Of a DNA stretch of 13,204 nt, positions 7,416 to 13,204 are shown one piece after another. Within the stretch, counting starts at the first letter, position 1. Each line of letters begins with the position of its first letter. The position numbers and the translations under genes are program-made. Source of the DNA: Gemmatimonadota bacterium (GTDB lineage: Bacteria > Gemmatimonadota > Gemmatimonadetes > Longimicrobiales > Gaopeijiaceae); contig PCCM01000054.1 of assembly GCA_002731735.1 (NCBI GenBank), forward strand, positions 11,619-24,822, in the 5' to 3' direction. Under the pieces are notes generated by a model. That model was not told the origin of the DNA. It worked only from the letters and a program-made list of their open reading frames with translations, and did no database searches.

Positions 7416-8159
7416 TCAGCGTCCCGTAACGAGTTGAATGAGTTTCCTCACCGGGTCGTAGGCCTGGTCCACAATCCGCTCCTTCAGCGGGATGATGGCG
7501 TTGTCCGTAATCGTGATCCCTTCGGGGCAGACCTTGGTGCAGCACTTGGTGATGTTGCACAGACCAATCCCTTGTGACGTTCTCAGGTCTTCGCGCCGGT
7601 CCTCGGTATCCAGCGGGTGCATTTCGAGCGCTGCGTTGTGCACGAAGAACCGAGGTCCGACGAATTCGTCGTGCATGTGGTGTTCGCGCAGTACGTGGCA
7701 TACGTCCTGACACAGGTAACATTCGATGCACTTTCTGAACTCCTGGACCCGGTCAACATCAGACTGGTGCATCTCCCAGGAACCGTCCTCGAAGTCGGGT
7801 CGGCGCGGCTTGAACGGTCGGATTCTCTTCTTGACCTCGTAGTTCCACGAGACGTCGGTCACGAGATCCTTCATCAGCGGGAACGCCTTCAGTGGCTCCA
7901 CTGTGATCGGGCGATCCGTGGGCAGGTCGCCCATACGCGTCATACACATGAGTTTCGGTTGTCCATTAACCTCCGCTGAGCACGAGCCGCACTTGCCCGC
8001 CTTGCAGTTCCAACGAACGGCCATGTCGTGCGCCTGCTCGGCCTGGATCTGATGGACGGCATCCAGCACGACCATACCCTCGGTGAGCTCTGTGGTATAC
8101 TCCTTCAACTCCCCACCGTCAGCGTCGCCGCGCCAGATCTTGAACGTCGCGGTAGCCAT
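7416..8159 (-). CDS. sdhB: Succinate dehydrogenase iron-sulphur subunit
   Basis: Carries electrons from the flavoprotein SdhA to the membrane subunit through three Fe-S clusters. The 247-residue product has the plant-ferredoxin [2Fe-2S] ligands Cys52, Cys57, Cys60 and Cys72 ('NCKAGKCGSCSAEVNG' and 'LMCM'). The C-terminal domain has C144-I-E-C147-Y-L-C150-Q-D-V-C154 and 'LCNITKCCTKVCPEG' (Cys201, Cys207, Cys211). Spacing equals that of E. coli SdhB offset by five residues. By homology Cys144/147/150/211 bind [4Fe-4S] and Cys154/201/207 bind [3Fe-4S]. Cys206 is an additional neighbouring cysteine. The ATG shares one base with the sdhA stop (TGATG at 8161-8157). Last gene of sdhCAB. Fumarate reductase cannot be ruled out from sequence alone, since the two enzymes share this subunit type. 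Confidence 0.95.
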   Translation of the reverse strand: MATATFKIWRGDADGGELKEYTTELTEGMVVLDAVHQIQAEQAHDMAVRWNCKAGKCGSCSAEVNGQPKLMCMTRMGDLPTDRPITVEPLKAFPLMKDLVTDVSWNYEVKKRIRPFKPRRPDFEDGSWEMHQSDVDRVQEFRKCIECYLCQDVCHVLREHHMHDEFVGPRFFVHNAALEMHPLDTEDRREDLRTSQGIGLCNITKCCTKVCPEGITITDNAIIPLKERIVDQAYDPVRKLIQLVTGR

Positions 8160-9976
8160 CAGCTCTGCTCCTCGATGATCTTCTGAAGGTCCTCACGCAC
8201 AGGCGGTAAGGGGTCCCGGCGCACCTCCATGCCTCCGCCCGATCCTCGCTTGAGCACGACCGTAAACCCACCCCACTCTTTGTCCTTGTCCGGGAAGTCG
8301 ATGCGCGAGTGGGCACCACGGCTCTCCTTCCTCTCCAACGCGGCTCGCGCGCAGGCCTCGGAGTTGCTGAGGAGGTGCCGAAGGTCCAGGGTCGTGTGCC
8401 ATCCCGGATTGAACTTGCGGTCGCCAATGACTCCGATGAGGTCAGCCCTACGAGCCAGAGCGGCGATCTCTTCGACGGCTTCGGAGAGAGTGCCTTCCTC
8501 ACGGATGATTCCGACCTTTTCTTGCATCATGTCCTGCAGTTCGAATTGGACCCCATAAGGCCCGGCGCCGTCGGTCTGATCCTGCCGCTCCAGCGGAGCC
8601 ATGGCTTCCCTGTGGGCGGCCTCGATCTGGGAGTCTTCCAGCGTACCGCGCCCGTGCTCGTCGGCGTACGAAGCCGCGTGCTCTCCAGCGCGCTGTCCGA
8701 ACACGATGAGGTCTGACAGGGAATTCCCACCGAGGCGGTTGGCGCCATGGAGTCCCGCCGCACACTCACCGGCCGCATAAAGCCCGGCAACGGTGCACAT
8801 TTGCGTGTCGGCGTCCACGCGAAGGCCACCCATGACGTAATGTGTGGTCGGCCCGACCTCCATGGGCTCCTCCGTGATGTCGATGTCCGCCAACGCCTTG
8901 AACTGGTGGTACATGGCGGGAAGTTTCTTCTTGATGTGCTCCGCGCCGTTCGGGATTCTGTCCTTGATCCAGGCGATGTCGAGGAAGACACCCCCATGCG
9001 GGCTGCCACGCCCCTCCTTGACCTCCCGCAGAATACAGCGTGCCACGTGATCTCGTGTGAGAAGTTCGGCGGGTCGGCGGGCGTCGCGGTCTCCCACCAC
9101 GTAACGCCACCCCTCCTCGGGTGTATCCGCGGTCTGGTTCGTGTAGAGCGGCGGAATGTCGTCGTACATGAAACGGCGACCCTCCGAGTTCGTGAGCGCC
9201 CCGCCCTCTCCCCTCACGCCCTCGGTCACGAGGATGCCTCTCACACTCGGTGGCCACACCATCCCCGTAGGGTGGAATTGGATGAACTCCATGTCGATCA
9301 GTTCCGCCCCCGCGTGATACCCCAACGAGTGTCCGTCACCGGTGCACTCCCAACTGTTGGACGTGATCTTAAAAGCGCGCCCGAGGCCGCCGGTGGCCAG
9401 GATTACGGCACCCGCGTGAAAGACTCTGAATTGCCCGCTCTCGCGGTCGTACCCGAAGGCGCCCACCACGCGATCTCCGTCCTTGAGGAGTCGGGTGACG
9501 GTACACTCCTGATAGTCATCGAAACCCTGATGTACGCCGTGGTCCTGAAGCGTCCGGATCATCTCCAGGCCGGTACGATCACCGACGTGGGCGAGCCGTG
9601 GGTGGGCGTGACCGCCGAAGTTTCTTTGGAGGATTCGGCCATCCTTCGTCCGGTCGAAAACCGCTCCCCATTCCTCGAGTTCCCGAACTCGATCCGGTGA
9701 CTCCTTGGCGTGGATTTCGGCCATCTTCCAGTTGTTGAGGTACTGCCCACCGCGCATCGTGTCCGCGAAATGCACTGCCCACCCGTCGCGCTCGTCAACA
9801 TTGGCTAAGGCGGCGGCCATGCCACCCTCCGCCATGACGGTATGGGCTTTGCCCAGAAGCGACTTGCAGACCAACCCGACTGAGGCCCCAGCGGCTGAAG
9901 CCTCGATTGCGGCTCGCAGGCCGGCACCGCCGGAGCCGATAATCAGGACGTCGTGTTCGTGCCGAGAGAAGTCCAT
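8159..9976 (-). CDS. sdhA: Succinate dehydrogenase flavoprotein subunit
   Basis: Oxidises succinate to fumarate on the cytoplasmic side and hands electrons to SdhB. From the ATG at 9976 the product is 605 residues. Visible parts are the FAD loop G14-S-G-G-A-G, His45 in 'KAHTVMAEGG' (covalent FAD attachment, same number as in E. coli), 'FIQFHPTG' (His235), 'TEGVRGEGG' (Arg255), 'HYVMGG' (His379) and 'GANRLGGNSLSDLIVFG' (Arg414), which together form the dicarboxylate site in this family. The frame stays open a further 68 codons upstream, but that stretch overlaps sdhC and shows no family similarity. The chosen ATG follows directly on the sdhC stop with one shared base (TGATG). The AHTVMAEGG form is the one I associate with non-canonical, Sdh1-like enzymes. 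Respiratory direction (Sdh rather than Frd) is inferred. Confidence 0.95.
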   Translation of the reverse strand: MDFSRHEHDVLIIGSGGAGLRAAIEASAAGASVGLVCKSLLGKAHTVMAEGGMAAALANVDERDGWAVHFADTMRGGQYLNNWKMAEIHAKESPDRVRELEEWGAVFDRTKDGRILQRNFGGHAHPRLAHVGDRTGLEMIRTLQDHGVHQGFDDYQECTVTRLLKDGDRVVGAFGYDRESGQFRVFHAGAVILATGGLGRAFKITSNSWECTGDGHSLGYHAGAELIDMEFIQFHPTGMVWPPSVRGILVTEGVRGEGGALTNSEGRRFMYDDIPPLYTNQTADTPEEGWRYVVGDRDARRPAELLTRDHVARCILREVKEGRGSPHGGVFLDIAWIKDRIPNGAEHIKKKLPAMYHQFKALADIDITEEPMEVGPTTHYVMGGLRVDADTQMCTVAGLYAAGECAAGLHGANRLGGNSLSDLIVFGQRAGEHAASYADEHGRGTLEDSQIEAAHREAMAPLERQDQTDGAGPYGVQFELQDMMQEKVGIIREEGTLSEAVEEIAALARRADLIGVIGDRKFNPGWHTTLDLRHLLSNSEACARAALERKESRGAHSRIDFPDKDKEWGGFTVVLKRGSGGGMEVRRDPLPPVREDLQKIIEEQS

Positions 9977-10806
9977 CAGAAGATCCGCCAGTCCGTCCAG
10001 ACACCCATGGCCAACATCCGTACGTAGAGGTCTGTGAAGCAGACCCAGACCAGGCTCGTCCATGCCCAGAGCATGTGCCGTCTGTTCAAGCACCCCACAC
10101 ACGCGTGGGCCGTCCGGCGGATGGGCTTGTCGAACAGCACGTCCAGTCCACCACCCACCAGATGGCGCAGCGAGTGGCATCCGAGCGTATAACCCCCGAG
10201 GAGGATCGCGTTGAGCGTGACGACCAGCGTGCCTACGCCGAGGCCCAGCGTTTCTTCGCCCGTGGCTGGGTCGATGAACCAGAGTGCCCGCCAGGCGTCG
10301 TACGAAAGGATTACAATGAAGATCAGGGCGAAAAAGAGGAAATAACGGTGCATGTTCTGCATAATGAGCGGAAAGGATCGCTCATTCCACGTAGCAGGCT
10401 TCCACCAGACACCGAGATACGATTGGCGGGGCTCCCCCACGGAACAGTTGGGCGGATCGGCAAACCACGCCTTGTAGTACGCTCCCCGGTAATAATAGCA
10501 GGTGGCGCGAAAGCCTCCGGGCGCCCACAGGATGAGAACCGGAGCCCAGGGGAGCCAAGCCGGCCACCAGGTCGGTAGGGGTCCGAACAACGCGTGGGGC
10601 GTATCCCCGAAGAGCTCCGGCGAGTACGCGGGCGAAAGGTAGTTCCCGAACGTGTAGTACTCCCCCTGGACCGCCGCCCATGTCAGGTAGCCAAAGAAGA
10701 AGACCAGACCCACGCCCACTGCCACGGGCTGCGCCCACCACGAATCGGTCCGCATCGTTTGCCCGAAAGTGCTCCGGACGGGTAGCGAGGTGGTGCCGGA
10801 CGCCAT
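9976..10806 (-). CDS. sdhC: Succinate dehydrogenase membrane anchor, one-piece (Sdh1-like)
   Basis: A 276-residue integral membrane protein encoded just upstream of sdhA and sdhB, so it should anchor the complex and reduce quinone. Hydrophobic segments lie at about 26-48, 81-99, 152-176, 187-211 and 245-268, giving about five transmembrane helices in a single polypeptide instead of separate SdhC and SdhD. It is unlike the E. coli anchors, but resembles the fused anchor of mycobacterial Sdh1. Conserved-looking metal ligands are Cys103, Cys121, Cys210-His211, His215, Cys236, Cys239 and His244, at helix ends. Sdh1 of Mycobacterium smegmatis has been reported to hold a membrane Rieske-type cluster instead of haem; whether this protein does is inference. 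A strong ribosome site (GAGGAG, about seven bases before the ATG) marks the start of the operon. Assignment rests mainly on context and topology. Confidence 0.85.
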   Translation of the reverse strand: MASGTTSLPVRSTFGQTMRTDSWWAQPVAVGVGLVFFFGYLTWAAVQGEYYTFGNYLSPAYSPELFGDTPHALFGPLPTWWPAWLPWAPVLILWAPGGFRATCYYYRGAYYKAWFADPPNCSVGEPRQSYLGVWWKPATWNERSFPLIMQNMHRYFLFFALIFIVILSYDAWRALWFIDPATGEETLGLGVGTLVVTLNAILLGGYTLGCHSLRHLVGGGLDVLFDKPIRRTAHACVGCLNRRHMLWAWTSLVWVCFTDLYVRMLAMGVWTDWRIF

Positions 10807-11060
10807 GGTACTCTCCTCTCAATGCTCCTTTGGGAATCTCGAGCGTCCAAGGCCTCGAACGCCATCGGCCAACACAATACGCTTCGAAACCGGAAACGCC
10901 AGTTACGTCCGAAGCACGAGGAATATAGCCAAGAACGGAGGCCTTCGGGTGGTGCTTGGGACTCGGATGTGCCGCCGTGATTGCCGATCGGTTCCCTTCG
11001 GCGTCCGGTTCATCGTAATTTAGTGAAATCCCAACTCCAATTGTGGTGGAGAGCACGATC
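10807..11060. other. Divergent intergenic region, sdhC / P5C dehydrogenase
   Basis: This 254-nt gap must contain the promoters of the sdh operon (leftward) and the aldehyde dehydrogenase gene (rightward). I see the ribosome sites next to each start but no convincing -35/-10 pair, hairpin or long inverted repeat. No open frame in it looks like a gene. Confidence 0.5.
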
Positions 11061-12641
11061 ATGAGCCGGACGAGCGCTACGAAAATTACGTATGCGACCC
11101 TGAGCGGAGAGGGCCTCGATGAGGTCCACGAGGAGCTCGACGCAGCAGTCGAACGCGCACCCGAATCCTTCGGGGACGAGTACGGCATGATCATCGGCGA
11201 AGATATGGTGGCGGCCGCTGAACAGTTCGAGGACCGCAGCCCTGTGGACGATCGGATCGTCCTGGGACGATTCCAGAGTGGTCTCGCTCGACACGTGCGG
11301 GGGGCGGTTGCCGCGGCCCGGCAGGCGCTTCCGGAGTGGAGCCTCCTGCCCTGGCAGGAACGTGTGGCTCGCATGCGCGGTGTTGCGGAAGCGATCCGGG
11401 AACATCGCTGGGAGCTGTCCGTCATTCTGGGATACGAGGTAGGGAAGAACCGCCTGGAGGCTGTGGGAGAAGTCGAGGAGTGTTCGGACTTCGTCGATTA
11501 CTACTGTGACCGTATGGAAGAGCATGAGGGGTGGATTATTCCCTTGGCCGGATCGGGCGATGAGCAGATGAACATGAGTGTGCTGCGCCCGTACGGTGTT
11601 TGGGCGGTCATCTCGCCCTTCAACTTTCCGATGGCGTTAACGGCCGGTCCGGTGGCCGCAGCTCTGATTGCGGGTAACACAGTGGTCGCCAAGCCGTCGC
11701 CCATCACGCCCTTCGCCGTGGCTCGTCTCGGCGAGATCATCGCAGGGTGCGATCTGCCTCCGGGCGCATTCAATCTCGTTACCGGGGCAAACAAGACCGT
11801 ATCCCGGGAGCTCGTGGCGGGGACCGGCGTAGACGGCGTGGTCTTCACGGGCTCCCATCAGGTTGGAATGCAGCTCATGCGGGAGGACGCCACCCGCCCA
11901 TTGCCACGGCCCTTCATAGCCGAGATGGGCGGAAAGAATCCCGCCATCGTGATGCGGTCCGCCGATCTCGACAAGGCGGTGGATGGTGTGAAGGCGTCCG
12001 CTTTCGGTCTCCAGGGGCAGAAGTGCTCCGCGTGCTCGCGCGTGTACGTCGAGCGTCCCGTCCTCGAAGAGTTCACCCAGGCGCTCGTCGAAAAGACGTC
12101 GAGCGTCAGCATCGGTAATCCGTTGGAGAAGGACGTTTGGCTCGGACCGGTGATCAGCGAGGCCGCGTATGAGCGTTATCGCGCGGCCGTCTTCCAGGCC
12201 GTCGAGGACGGTGGGCAGGTCCTAACGGGCGGCGAGCGTCTGTCCGGGGGGCTGTTCGACCACGGGTTCTATGTGGAGCCGACCGTGATCGACGGCCTGC
12301 CGCTCGATCACGAGTTATTCCGCACTGAACTCTTCCTGCCGATCACTGTGATCGGCAAGGTCGACGGCCTCGAACAGGCCTTGGAGGTTGCGAACCAGAC
12401 GGAATATGGGCTGACAGCGGGTATCTTCTCCGAGGACGACGCGGAGATTCAACGGTTCTTCGACGGAATCGAGGCGGGAACTGTCTATGCGAACCGCCGG
12501 GCGGGCGCCACGGCGGGCGCGTGGCCTGGCGTTAACCCGTTCGGCGGATGGAAGGGCAGCGCATCGAGCAGCGTAGGAGCGGGCGGCCCGTACTATCTGC
12601 AGCAGTTCATGCGGGAACAGAGCCGAGTTCGGGTCTTTTGA
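11061..12641 (+). CDS. L-glutamate gamma-semialdehyde (1-pyrroline-5-carboxylate) dehydrogenase, probable
   Basis: An NAD(P)-dependent aldehyde dehydrogenase of 526 residues, most like RocA/PutA-type P5C dehydrogenases, which oxidise glutamate semialdehyde to glutamate in proline and arginine breakdown. The catalytic set is complete: Asn188 ('SPFNFP'), Glu288 ('IAEMGGKNP') and nucleophile Cys322 in 'GLQGQKCSACSR', a wording characteristic of P5C dehydrogenases. The cofactor region 'GNTVVAKPSP' and 'FTGSHQVG' is normal, and the end 'NPFGGWKGS...GAGGPYYLQQFMREQ' also fits the family. Small departures are 'TELFLPI' where 'EEIFGPV' is usual, and 'AGATAGAWPG' before the final FGG motif. I chose ATG 11061 because GGAGAG ends seven bases before it; an in-frame GTG at 11043 would add six residues and lies upstream of that site. 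No proline dehydrogenase is adjacent. A different aldehyde substrate remains possible. Confidence 0.85.
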   Translation: MSRTSATKITYATLSGEGLDEVHEELDAAVERAPESFGDEYGMIIGEDMVAAAEQFEDRSPVDDRIVLGRFQSGLARHVRGAVAAARQALPEWSLLPWQERVARMRGVAEAIREHRWELSVILGYEVGKNRLEAVGEVEECSDFVDYYCDRMEEHEGWIIPLAGSGDEQMNMSVLRPYGVWAVISPFNFPMALTAGPVAAALIAGNTVVAKPSPITPFAVARLGEIIAGCDLPPGAFNLVTGANKTVSRELVAGTGVDGVVFTGSHQVGMQLMREDATRPLPRPFIAEMGGKNPAIVMRSADLDKAVDGVKASAFGLQGQKCSACSRVYVERPVLEEFTQALVEKTSSVSIGNPLEKDVWLGPVISEAAYERYRAAVFQAVEDGGQVLTGGERLSGGLFDHGFYVEPTVIDGLPLDHELFRTELFLPITVIGKVDGLEQALEVANQTEYGLTAGIFSEDDAEIQRFFDGIEAGTVYANRRAGATAGAWPGVNPFGGWKGSASSSVGAGGPYYLQQFMREQSRVRVF

Positions 12642-12667
12642 AATGAGGACGCCGCTTGACCCACGAT

Positions 12668-12728
12668 CCCGCTCGATCAAAGATTCGAGCGGGCCCTCTC
12701 GGATCGGGAGGGTCCGTTTCTTACTTTT
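12668..12728 (+). terminator. Two overlapping hairpins with a U-rich tail, probable terminator
   Basis: Starting 26 nt after the P5C dehydrogenase stop, a 9-bp stem (12668-12676 with 12685-12693, 8-nt loop) is followed by an 11-bp stem (12691-12701 with 12705-12715, 3-nt loop, two G-U pairs in RNA). The tail GTTTCTTACTTTT follows directly. The second stem plus tail has the form of a rho-independent terminator for the upstream gene. The two stems share GGG at 12691-12693, so they cannot both form completely. Confidence 0.7.
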
Positions 12729-12740
12729 AGGATTCCTGAC

Positions 12741-12769
12741 TTCAAAACCGAAGCGCACATCTACATAAT
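12741..12769 (+). promoter_or_regulatory. Candidate sigma-70-type promoter for ilvC
   Basis: TTCAAA at 12741-12746 (four of six to the -35 consensus) and CATAAT at 12764-12769 (five of six to the -10 consensus) are separated by 17 nt. Transcription would begin near 12776, giving a leader of about 33 nt. It lies after the hairpins and before ilvC, in the only AT-rich stretch of this gap. Consensus match alone is weak evidence, and promoter rules in this phylum are not certain. Confidence 0.4.
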
Positions 12770-12808
12770 TACTGACGCTAGAACCCAAGTGGACACAAGG
12801 GACACACC

Positions 12809-13204
12809 ATGAGTGAACAACAAGATACAGCGCGGTTTTTCGGGGAGGGGGACGCGAACCCCTCCCTTCTGAAGGACCGACGAGTGGCGATCATCGGGTT
12901 TGGGAGTCAGGGGCACGCCCATGCGCTGAATCTGCGTGACAGTGGGGTGTCGGTGGTCGTGGGACTCTACGAGGGCAGTCCGTCCGCGGAAACGGCTCGT
13001 GAGCAGGGTCTTGATGTGAAGACGGTGGCCGAGGCCGCAGCGTGGGCCGACGTGATTTCGATCCTGATCCCCGATACGAAACAGGCCGCCGTTTATCACA
13101 CCGAGATCGAGCCCAATCTGTCCGACGGAGATATTCTGGTGTTCGCCCACGGCTTCAACATCCATTACGACGAAATCGACCCACCCGAGGGCGTCGATAC
13201 GATC
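12809..13204 (+). CDS. ilvC: Ketol-acid reductoisomerase, N-terminal part (cut by window edge)
   Basis: Converts acetolactate or acetohydroxybutyrate to the dihydroxy acid in valine, isoleucine and leucine synthesis, using NAD(P)H and magnesium. The window holds 132 codons from the ATG and the frame is still open at the edge. The N-terminal domain has the nucleotide loop 'GFGSQGHAHALNLRDSGV', the cofactor-specificity segment 'VGLYEGSPSAETA', 'PDTKQAAVY' and 'LVFAHGFNIHY', all typical of class I (short) reductoisomerases. The two serines of the specificity loop suggest NADPH use by analogy with characterised enzymes. AAGGG at 12797-12801, seven bases before the ATG, supports the start. The preceding 167 nt hold the hairpins and a candidate promoter, so the gene is probably transcribed separately from the P5C dehydrogenase gene. 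Whether ilvB/N or leuA genes follow cannot be seen. Confidence 0.95.
   Translation, partial: MSEQQDTARFFGEGDANPSLLKDRRVAIIGFGSQGHAHALNLRDSGVSVVVGLYEGSPSAETAREQGLDVKTVAEAAAWADVISILIPDTKQAAVYHTEIEPNLSDGDILVFAHGFNIHYDEIDPPEGVDTI

Noticed and set aside
8747..9700. Plus-strand open frame of 317 codons inside sdhA
   Set aside because: Antisense to conserved SdhA motifs, no recognisable domain, no convincing ribosome site.
10382..11425. Long minus-strand open frame (347 codons) covering sdhC and the start of the P5C dehydrogenase gene
   Set aside because: It lies out of frame over two well-supported genes and its Ser/Arg-rich product resembles no family; it is a high-GC shadow frame.
12656..12684. 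TTGACC with AAAGAT 17 nt later as a promoter upstream of the hairpins
   Set aside because: Only three of six bases match the -10 consensus, and it would lie inside the first hairpin; the downstream TTCAAA/CATAAT pair fits better.
12761..13165. Minus-strand open frame of 134 codons opposite ilvC
   Set aside because: Antisense to the conserved nucleotide-binding domain of ilvC, which is the real gene although it is cut by the window edge.

Overview
The window carries core-metabolism genes of a high-GC, Gram-negative-type bacterium. It has a lipoprotein cytochrome c and a Tat-exported flavoprotein, and tightly packed operons with 1-4 nt gene overlaps. The one-piece membrane anchor of succinate dehydrogenase and its 'AHTVMAEGG'-type flavoprotein resemble the non-canonical Sdh1-like enzymes known from mycobacteria and from several soil or marine phyla. 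A Gemmatimonadota-like source is my best guess, but it rests on general resemblance only. I see no tRNA, rRNA, CRISPR array, insertion sequence, integrase or phage gene, and nothing that marks an island.

Layout. (1) 76-1864, plus strand: a lipoprotein cytochrome c followed after 22 nt by a Tat-exported FAD oxidoreductase of the sarcosine-oxidase family. They probably form a periplasmic amine or amino-acid dehydrogenase that feeds electrons to the respiratory chain. (2) 6601 down to 1885, minus strand: thrA (fused aspartokinase-homoserine dehydrogenase), thrB and thrC, which together with aspartate-semialdehyde dehydrogenase (not in the window) make threonine from aspartate. All junctions overlap. 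The 3' end of thrC lies in a perfect 23-bp tandem duplication that supplies its stop codon. (3) 6763-7395, plus strand, divergent from thrA: an aquaporin-family channel lacking the usual selectivity-filter arginine. (4) 10806 down to 7416, minus strand: sdhC-sdhA-sdhB, succinate dehydrogenase, with TGATG overlaps at both junctions. (5) 11061-12641, plus strand, divergent from sdhC: a glutamate-semialdehyde (P5C) dehydrogenase, followed by two overlapping hairpins. (6) 12809 to the window edge: the start of ilvC, ketol-acid reductoisomerase of branched-chain amino-acid synthesis.

Together the genes link amino-acid synthesis (Thr, Val/Ile/Leu), amino-acid or amine oxidation (P5C dehydrogenase, the flavoprotein with its cytochrome) and the respiratory chain (Sdh). 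No obviously new multi-gene system is visible. The parts most worth a second look are the cytochrome/flavoprotein pair, the Cys/His-rich SdhC, the tandem duplication that ends thrC, the odd aquaporin filter and the mutually exclusive hairpins before ilvC.
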